Shown piece after piece: positions 56,707-64,000 of a DNA stretch of 64,000 bases. Source of the stretch: Salticus scenicus (Eukaryota > Arthropoda > Arachnida > Araneae > Salticidae); assembly GCA_963930645.1 (NCBI GenBank), contig OZ005654.1, positions 265,610,700 to 265,674,699 of the forward strand, given 5' to 3'. Both the position numbers and the translations under genes were made by a program. Each line of letters begins with the position of its first letter. Positions within the stretch are counted from its first letter, which is position 1. Below the pieces are notes generated by a model that saw only the letters and a list, made by a program, of their open reading frames with translations, searched no databases and was not told the DNA's origin.

Positions 56707-58228
56707 TTAAAGCTTTCGTGCACTCAATTAAATGATATGTAACAAAATTGCTCATATTTAATTTGTTTTTTTAATATTAATACATTTAGATTAATTTATG
56801 CTAATTCTACTGTAGTATGTCAAGCATTCTAAAAATGCATTTGATCGGTTTGAAAGCATTGCATTTTACAAATAAAAATTTTTGCAATATTTTTGTTGTT
56901 TAAAAAAAATATTTTTTAATATCTTCTTAAATGTATGTGCTGTTTTCTTATAAATATACATGGGTAAATATTATAATTATATCCTACAGCTAGAAAGCAC
57001 TTGAAGAGTAATTTTTACGGTGGTAAACAGAACCATTGTTTTATCTTCAATTTATTTTCGATGTCGTGTACACTATTTTTTGTTACTAGTTCCCCTTTTA
57101 TAATTAATAATGAAATTTGAGTTATTTCCTAAGCCTTTTTTAAAGATACCGTAACTTTTTTCAGAATTGTAATGTACAATTAAGAAATTTAAGCTTTTTT
57201 TTTTTTTTTTTTTTTTTTTTTGTATTGAAAAATAGATTTTTCTTCCTAATTTCATATTATTAATTAACTATTCCAAAGTGTAAAATTACTTTAATTGTAA
57301 AGCGAAGGAAAAAAAAATGTATTTTTTGGAGATTATAAAATGTTTTATAAATGAAAATATCTTTAAAGTTTCAGAATCAAAAAAGATTTATTCATACAGT
57401 ATTTTCGTTTACGTTTATTTCTGGATCTTTTACTTTGAGCAACGCGCTAAGATATAGTCAGATTTACTTCTAAAATATAGAATAAAGAAATGGGATATTT
57501 TTCTATGTCAATATAGTTGATAGAATATAGTTTCAGCAACGAAATGCAATTGAAAGAATATTTCTTCTGGGATATGCAGCGAAAACCTTTCTATCCCCCG
57601 GGTATTTCATCATACTGTATAGGTATTTTAGATCCTTTTTACATTGATTTCTTTCAGAATAATCCCAGTCATATGTGTCCGAAGAAAACAAATGCTCCTT
57701 GAATTGCAGAAAAAAAAGGGAGGTTCTCGTAGAATTTGAGATGTGTTCTAGGCGAAACAAATTTTTAACGTTTCTCATGCGCTAAATAAATATATATATA
57801 TATATACATATAAAGAGCCTAAGTAATAATTACTCAAATTATTTTTAATGTAATTAAGATACGAAGGGGAAATAACAAATTTTTAATATTTAAAATTACA
57901 CACAGTTGCGTTTCAAAAGTACTACTTTAAAACACAGTAGTAAGAGTATTTTAATATTCAAAAACTTTATATTACTTTATTCAATTTAAACCAAAGTAAG
58001 AAGTTAATTAATCAAGTAAGTAATAGTTATTTAAAAAAAAAAAAAAAAAAAAATCATTTCATTCGAAAATATACTAAAATTTACATAATATAAATAAATA
58101 AAAATTGAATAAAAAATTTAAAAAGGTTTAATCTCAAATAATTTAACATTATCATTTCTGACATATTTTGTTGGTGTAATTTTTTATTGTACCATTTTCC
58201 TAATTGTCTTGCTTCTTCGGATTTGGAA
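56707..58228. other. unassigned DNA with low-complexity tracts
   Basis: Poly-T at 57189-57221, poly-A at 58033-58053, TA at 57790-57807. The frames 57517-57702 and 57533-57778 overlap on opposite strands and show no motif. The right edge may hold decayed sequence downstream of integrase. Confidence 0.5.
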
Positions 58229-59010
58229 TCAGATGTTGTATGTAATTATCGTAGCTCTCTTTTGCGTGTGAAAGATTACATCAAGAGGTGTTTGTATTTC
58301 TCTGCCGTTAACGAGAAAGAAAGGACTGAATTCCCTGGTGTCTTGTTTCGCTGAGTAGTAGGCGAATGGCACATAAAGCAAAATATTATCCCAGTTCTTC
58401 TGATCGAGGTCAACATACTTAGATAACATATCTGCCAATGTTTTATTAAATCTTTCTGTCAATCCATTGGTTTGGTGACGGTAGGCGGTTGTCAACAGAT
58501 ACGATGTCTGGCACATTTCGTTATTTTCTTTTATAACATGAGATAGAAACTAACGCGTTCTATCTCTTATAATTTCTCTCGGAGCAGCGTGCTTCAGTAT
58601 AACTTCCTCAACCATGAAGATAGCAATATCAGTAGCTTCAGCAGTAGGTAAAGCCTTTCTAATTGTGAATGTCGTAAGATAATCTGTGCAAACAACTATT
58701 CATCTGTTGCGGCTTTGGGTAACTGGAAAGCGTTCAAATAAGTCTGTTCCGATTTTAGCAAATGATGCTTGAGGAGGCTTTATAGGTTGTTGTTGTCCTG
58801 GTGGCAAAAGAGGAGGGATCTTTCTTCTTTGGCATTCACGGCAATGAGTCACATATCGGTGTACTCACCCATAGAGTCTTTTCCAACAACAATGTCTACC
58901 TTATTCTGTCATATGTTTTTGCAAATCCAAGATGACCGGCTGATGGAGCATCATTAAGGTTTCTTAGAATATCACGGCGGTATTGTTTCGGAAACCACTA
59001 AAAGCCATTG
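58229..59010 (-). pseudogene. pol: Gypsy integrase (H2C2 finger and DDE core), broken
   Basis: Minus strand. The zinc finger is visible as GHLGFAKT (one His; the preceding His of the usual HDAP is Asn here) and, about 30 residues on, HCRECQRRK with both Cys. The core has the first Asp in GTDLFERFP, a TDYLT strand, the second Asp in IIRDRTR and the catalytic Glu in TNGLTERFN (about 58450), followed by WDNILLYVPFAY and FFLVNGRE. At least three in-frame stops (after LYG, in NR-stop-IVV, in TR-stop-FLS) disable it. The C-terminal chromatin-contact domain dissolves left of 58229. An intact protein would cut and join element ends in the nucleus. Confidence 0.85.
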
Positions 59011-59045
59011 CTGTCCCATAGGATCGTAGTTTCTTTTATATAATA

Positions 59046-59357
59046 CAGTAGACTCTCGTATAACGCGAGGGATATGCTCCGCGTAATAGAAAATCGCGTT
59101 ATAGGAGACATACATTGAACAGACGATTTCATTCCGCAACGAGACCAAAACCCTCGGGTGTTGGCATAGTAAAGGAGCAATCCTTCCTTGAACAGGTTGA
59201 AAGTAGAAAAAATGTCCTCACGTGCTTCCTTTATTTCATACGAGACTCTTTTGTTATACGAGACTCTTTATCGCTTTGTATGAGTAACAGTCGCAGATTT
59301 TTCGTCACGTTATACGAAATCGCGTTTTGTGGGAGCGCGTTGTGCGAGATTCTACTG
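59046..59357. mobile_element. pogo/Tigger-like MITE nested in Gypsy pol
   Basis: 312 bp flanked by TA (59044-59045, 59358-59359). Ends read CAGTAGACTCTCGTATAACG and, reversed, CAGTAGAATCTCGCACAACG. CAGTAGA-TCTCG termini with TA duplication are the Tigger/pogo pattern. Removing it brings the two parts of the pol region (after RNase H, before the zinc finger) next to each other. Confidence 0.82.
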
Positions 59358-59399
59358 TATACTGTCTTTTAAGTAGAAACTTTGATATTTTTCACACCT

Positions 59400-59912
59400 T
59401 ATTGAGAACTTTTATAATGAACTTCAACTGCTAATCTTTAGCTGCTCTTTTCTGTAGTCCGTGATGTTTGCAAGGAAAGGAATTTCATCGCTGTTTCCAG
59501 GCTCGACCACTGTTTCTTGTAGGGATTTCCTCGAAAATGAATCGGCATCAGAATGCTTGCGTCCGCTCGTGTAGACAATATTGACGTCGTATACCTGCAA
59601 CCACAAGGCCCAACGAGCTATTCTTCCTGAAGGGTCTTTCACATTATTCAACTAGCATAACGAGTGGTGCTCCGTCACTACGGTGAAAGGCTTTCCGAAA
59701 AGATAGTTTCTAAATTTACTGATCACCCATATGACAACAATACATACTTTTTCACTTGTAGAATAATTCATTTCGGATGCAGTCAGAGACCTAGAAGCGT
59801 AGGGTGCAGGTCTTTCCTTCCCGTCTTGGACTTGCACTAGAACAGCACCGACTCCATAGCCACTGGCGTCTGAACGTATCTTCGTTTCTGCATCTGGAGG
59901 AAAATGCCCCAA
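59400..59912 (-). pseudogene. pol: Gypsy RNase H domain, one stop
   Basis: Minus strand. ETKIRSDASGYGVGAVLVQ carries the first catalytic Asp. SRSLTASEMNYSTSEKVC and a KFRNYLFGK strand follow, then FTVVTEHHSLC, where the usual Asp of T-D-H is Glu. A TAG (59651-59653 region) replaces the expected Trp codon just after SLC, and the same frame continues with RIARWALWLQVYD and SGRKHSDADSFSR, which is typical of the end of this domain. Apart from that stop the frame is open, so decay is mild. Confidence 0.85.
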
Positions 59913-59939
59913 GACAGGACCACTAGTCAGTAAATTCTT

Positions 59940-60442
59940 GAGAGTACTGAAAGATTTTCCTGCAAAGTGCTCCGCACGAACTTTGCATTTTTCTTCTATA
60001 GGCCATGTAGAGGCTATGTAACATTGGCGAAGTTTTTAATAAAACGTTGGTAATACGGAGAAAGACCTAGAAAACTTCTAACATCTGCTGTATTTTCTGG
60101 CACAGAGAATTTACCCATGGCTGCAGACCTGCCAACCGTTCTTATTTAATCGTAACAAAATTTGAAGAAAATTGCTCTAAAAATAAAGCAGTATGAAAAA
60201 AGGGGCGTTTTTTCAAGGGGTGTTTGCAACTGTACGATTATTAATGAGATGGTTGGCAAATATGCAGCTGCTATCTTTTCTGGATCAGGATAGACACCAT
60301 ACTGATCAACCAAATGCCCCAATATCGTTAGTTCCCTCTTTCCGAAAGCACATTTATTAGAATTAAGCGTCAGTCCAACCTCTTTAATACATTTCAAAAC
60401 TTTTCTCAAACGTAGTTGCTGTTCCTGGAAATTCGGAGCATA
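59940..60442 (-). pseudogene. pol: Gypsy reverse transcriptase C-terminal (thumb/connection) fragment
   Basis: Minus strand, starting at the X junction: YAPNFQEQ, LRKVLKCIKEVGLTLNSNKCAFG, LGHLVDQYGVYPDPEKIAA. These normally follow the catalytic YxDD by only a few codons, so X is inserted just downstream of the active-site motif, and the catalytic residues are not in this window. After the 136-bp insertion the frame resumes with FSVPENTADVRSFLGLSPYYQRFIKNFANV, the thumb-to-connection segment, and is broken by a stop near 60018. Confidence 0.85.
60127..60262. mobile_element. 136-bp element with TGCCAACC ends
   Basis: Termini are CTGCCAACC and, reversed, TTGCCAACC. The flanks are TGCAG on both sides (60122-60126, 60263-60267), a 5-bp duplication. 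It splits a conserved Gypsy pol frame, so both borders are well defined. Superfamily unknown. Confidence 0.65.
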
Positions 60443-60735
60443 CCCAAGCAGCACCGAAACGTTCTCTGAACGTTCAAAAATTGTTCTGCAAACACGTTCT
60501 AAGAACGTTCACTTTGAACGTGTTATAGACGTCTATCTGTCCATCTTGAAGACGTACAATAGTACGGTTCAGAGAACGTTCAATGAACGTGTAACTATCA
60601 CCATCGGTGTTATAGAAGCGTTCTGAGAACGTTCTATGTATACGGTCTCAGAACGTTCTAAACGTTTTTAGAACGTTTTCAAAACGTTATACACATTTTC
60701 AGAACGTTCCAGAAAACGTACTGTAAACGTTCTAA
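60443..60735. repeat. AACGTT palindrome array of X copy 2
   Basis: Same eleven AACGTT as 39955-40246, reversed. Conservation across copies shows the array moved with the element. Confidence 0.9.
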
Positions 60736-60810
60736 AATAGTGTAGTTAAAAAAAAAAAAAAAAAGATGTGACGTCATTATAAAAAAATCCCCTCAGTACG
60801 AGCGTTTAGA

Positions 60811-61577
60811 AGTAAAAATTACATAGCTGATGACGAATAATGATACAACACATGAACAGGGATATGAATTACTTTTTTTTTCAATTCAAATAATGTTTGA
60901 GAAATTTTAACATACTTACTATTCTTTTAATTTCAACGTATATGCATCAAAAATTCTATATTCTATGACAGCTTTCCCCAAAAAGTGTCATAACGTCTCT
61001 TTATACCTTAAAAAATTTCTTAAATTTTTGCATTTTTTAAAAATTTCTTTTTTTCCCTAATCTGTAGATAATGAAGTTATAGTATTAATTACAAAACTTT
61101 GAATAAACACCATAAAATGCGAGAACTCGCACCAACTGTTTCGGGTCAAAAGAAGACACAACCCTTCATCAGGCGAACATTGTAGGCACGAGAGCTGCAA
61201 ACAAGCACGTTGAGTGTGTGGAATGCGTTGCCGCTTTGTTTGTAGCAGCCGTGCTTTGTTTGTAGCAGTTGCGAGTTCTTGCATTTTATGGTGTTTATTC
61301 AAAGTTTCTTAATTAATACTATAACGCCATTATCTTCAGATTAGGGGAAAAAAGAAATTTTTTAAAAATGCAAAAATTTAAGGAATTTTTTAAAGGGATA
61401 TAGGCACGTTATGACACTTTTTGGGAATTACAGTCATAAAATATGGAATTTTTCATGCATATACGTTGAAATTAAAGGAATAGTAAGTATGTTAAAATCC
61501 TCAAACAATATTTGAATTTAAAAAAAAGTAATTTATATCCCTGTTGCTGTGTTGTATCATTATTCTTCATCTGCTAG
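60811..61577. repeat. foldback in X copy 2
   Basis: Inverted counterpart of 39112-39878, including the loop; the hammerhead-like string is here on the minus strand (61138-61172). Confidence 0.8.
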
Positions 61578-61584
61578 ATACAAC

Positions 61585-62185
61585 TAAACTCTTGATTTAT
61601 TTTGCTTGTTTTAATCCTTGTGATTCCGAATGCGTCATCCTATGATTAATGTTTGTTTTTCATGGTTGTTTTCTGTTTGATTCTCTGATTTCTTGAAGTA
61701 AATAATTTATTCCAATTTATTCTTCATTTCTAACTTCAATTAATTTCTTGTACGATAGGGTGCCCGATAGCAATTTGCTATTATAGCTGCTGACGAACGA
61801 AATCGTACATTGGTGCTCAACGACGAAAAGGGTCACCCTTGACGAGCTTTTTTTTTTTTTTTTCTACCATTCTAAGCTTTTCCTACAAAAAATGTTTAAA
61901 ATGCTGTCTTAATTTTTTATTTCCTCGTTGCTTGTTTGTATCTTTTGATTTGAGTTTCATGTGGTTTTTACGCACCGGCAAAATTATTAAAATTGCAACT
62001 AACAATATAGGAATAAATTTAAGATTAGACTGAAGTTAAATAAAATAAAAATCAACAAATAAAATATAAATGTTTCAATAAATCACAATCAGTCTCCCCA
62101 GGTTATTTAAATTTGTTGTAATTTTCTTCTCATTGACCTATGTGGTTTCAGGGATCTTATATCTGTTGCTTGGCTTTAACTAAGA
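61585..62185 (+). repeat. repeat Y in X copy 2
   Basis: Same orientation as the solitary copy at 23776-24466 and clearly alignable with it over its whole length. Confidence 0.7.
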
Positions 62186-62227
62186 TGAAAAATTCATTTA
62201 TACATACATACATATATATATATATAT

Positions 62228-62260
<33 letters not shown>

Positions 62261-62942
62261 CAGGGTGCAAAGCATTGTGACGAGAATACCTTTATCTCCG
62301 CAACTATTGGTCGCAAATATATAGTTTCAGTTACAAAATGTTTTAAAGAATATGAGCATTTGTGGTATAACATGTTTAAATTTAAAATATCTATTTTTTC
62401 AAAATTGCAAAAACTAAATTTTTACATAGTCCCAGATCCCTATAATCATATTTAGAAAACTGACACTCATCCTAACAAACAGTTTCATTTCTATTCTCCC
62501 AAAATGGAACATGATATTTAAAGTTCGGATTTTCAAACATATTTCGGCCTTCAATAAGGGATCGGTTTAAAAATCCTAATTGGACTTTGTTTGCATTTTC
62601 CCTGGGTTTATTAAAGAATTTTTCATTGACTTTTTAATAAAGCCCGAGAAAATGCGAAATAATCCTAAATTTTGAAACTAACTATCTCAGACAATTTTGG
62701 GTGCACAAAAGTGAAACTTTTTGTGTTATATTTTTTAGGTTAGAACTCAACTTACACTATTAGTGTCATGAAAATTGTATAAAAATTATCAGTTTTTGTG
62801 ATTTTTAGTAAATTGATTTTTTAAATTTAAACATGTCATATAATGAATTCTTACATTTTTTTTTTAAATACATTTTCTTATTGGAGGACGTTTGAGACCA
62901 ATTGTTGCGCAAATAAAGGCCTGCTCTCGACTTTGCACCCTG
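62261..62942. mobile_element. 682-bp TA-flanked MITE nested in X copy 2
   Basis: Inverted twin of 37752-38433 with identical termini and TA flanks; same length. Confidence 0.75.
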
Positions 62943-64000
62943 TATATTCTAAACATTTCTGGGTACTACTTTGTAAGTCCATGGATAGTTTATAAATATA
63001 TTTGAATGCTGAAGTTTATAGAAAGTTTTAATATTTCAACATAAAAAATAATTTCAAAAATGAATGTACCAATACACCGCTAAAATAATATATAATTGAG
63101 TTTAGAATATATTGTTAATTTATAATAATAAGAAATTGAAACAAAAAATTAAAAATTAGTTAGAAGGAGGAAATTTTTAAAATGTCCAAATACTTAAATA
63201 CATATATATATATATTTAATCATAATATTTTTCTAAAATATTTAACATACTTCATATTTTTAAATTTCAGTGCATGTGTGCATACATATTTTCAGTTTAC
63301 AGCAGCAGTTTACAAAAATGATGTTTGCAGGTATTTAAATTTATTCCACATGGCAATGTAATTGGTATTTTTTAAATGTTTAAATTTCTTTAAATTGAGT
63401 CAACGCAATTTTTACCTCATTTGATGTAATTATGCTATCATGGCATATTAAATAATTGATAAATGTAAATATTATTAGTATTAATAAATAATATAGTAAA
63501 TCGTCCTTTTTTTTAAGCAGAATATCTTTTTTTATAAAGATGTGGAATAAAATTGAATTGAATCTTTGTTTTATTATGCAGTTAAACAATTTCATATATT
63601 TTATTTAATAAATAACAGTAAAGAGATATTTAAAATTGTAAGTCGGTGAAACTTAGGACATTATTTTAAAAATATGCAATTTGCATAACCTAGATTGTAT
63701 ATATATTATCATATAAACATTAAATAAATACTTCAGAATTTAAAAAGAAAAGAAAAAAAAAAGAATTACATACCTTCCTCATTTTCTTCATAAGAATTTC
63801 TCCAAGAAAACACCCTTCCAACTAGCATTTTAAAATACATAATGACCAGTCTGGAAGGGCATTCACTTAAAATTAGCTCTCATCTTTTAAATTCTTTATG
63901 TTACTTCATTCAGAAGCATAATAACCAAAAATAGTCATTTTAACAATTTCCATCTCAGAAGACTGAATTAATAAAATGAATCCATAATTTCTAAGCGGTT
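62943..64000. other. AT-rich interior of X copy 2
   Basis: Counterpart of 36695-37750; includes the reversed splice-donor-like block (63768-63835). No gene supported. Confidence 0.5.

Larger units (their letters stand above)
58200..60442 (-). mobile_element. Ty3/Gypsy pol remnant (minus strand)
   Basis: Reading right to left: reverse transcriptase C-terminal part, connection, RNase H, H2C2 zinc finger and integrase core in the normal Ty3/Gypsy order. It is interrupted by three later insertions: element X at 60443, a 136-bp element at 60127-60262 and a Tigger-like MITE at 59046-59357. Isolated stop codons. No LTR was found in the window, so any 5' half must lie beyond the X copy. Confidence 0.88.
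60443..64000. mobile_element. element X, second copy, inverted, runs off window
   Basis: The first 3558 bp are the reverse complement of X copy 1 from 40246 down to about 36695, with occasional substitutions and homopolymer changes (for example near 61795, 61845 and 63424-63445). It starts CCCAAGCAGCACCGAAACGT at the Gypsy reverse transcriptase junction. It contains the AACGTT array (60443-60735), the foldback (60811-61577), repeat Y (61585-62185), the 682-bp MITE (62261-62942) and the AT-rich interior. The far end is beyond the window. Confidence 0.9.

Overview
This is an AT-rich, repeat-packed stretch of an animal nuclear genome, almost certainly an arthropod and probably a spider. I infer that from the style of the transposable elements: a Tc1-like transposase of a type I associate with orb-weaver assemblies, Ty3/Gypsy elements with spider-like gag, tRNA-derived SINEs, minisatellite-bearing Helitrons, and abundant TA, AAT and poly-A tracts. 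I see no bacterial signature. I also see no convincing complete host protein-coding gene; nearly everything that can be identified is mobile DNA or its debris.

Layout. 1-3.4 kb: a decayed Cys-rich fragment, an LTR-like promoter block, and the 3' end of an RT-coding retroelement. 4.2-11.3 kb: dispersed repeats, a TTAA-flanked MITE and a 2.1-kb Helitron that split an older repeat. 12.6-18.9 kb: a nest in which one old repeat (its uninterrupted paralogue lies at 4.2-4.9 kb) was cut first or second by an internally deleted Ty3/Gypsy element (12971-16846, both LTRs present) and by a Tc1-like element (17122-18549). 19-25.7 kb: AT-rich DNA with microsatellites and a diverged copy of repeat Y.

25.7-42.2 kb: a recent head-to-tail tandem duplication of a unit of about 5.1 kb. 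The second copy is split by element X (33986-40246, 6.26 kb). X has matching inverted termini and dense arrays of the palindrome AACGTT near both ends. It carries inside it a 682-bp MITE, a copy of repeat Y, a foldback with arms of about 315 bp, and SINE-like pieces. 42.8-55.9 kb: a dimer of tRNA-derived SINEs, a Helitron end, LTR-like fragments, a piggyBac-like MITE, a second RT-element copy, and some weak exon-like open frames.

58.2-64 kb: a minus-strand Ty3/Gypsy pol remnant broken by a pogo/Tigger-like MITE, by a 136-bp element, and by a second copy of X in the opposite orientation that runs off the window end. The two X copies form a very large inverted repeat (36.7-40.2 kb against 60.4-64.0 kb).

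The most interesting object is X: apparently non-autonomous, large, recently active (two copies about 99% alike by eye), and with an unusual terminal architecture that I cannot assign to a known superfamily. All alignments here were made by eye, so identity figures and outer edges are approximate unless defined by target-site duplications.
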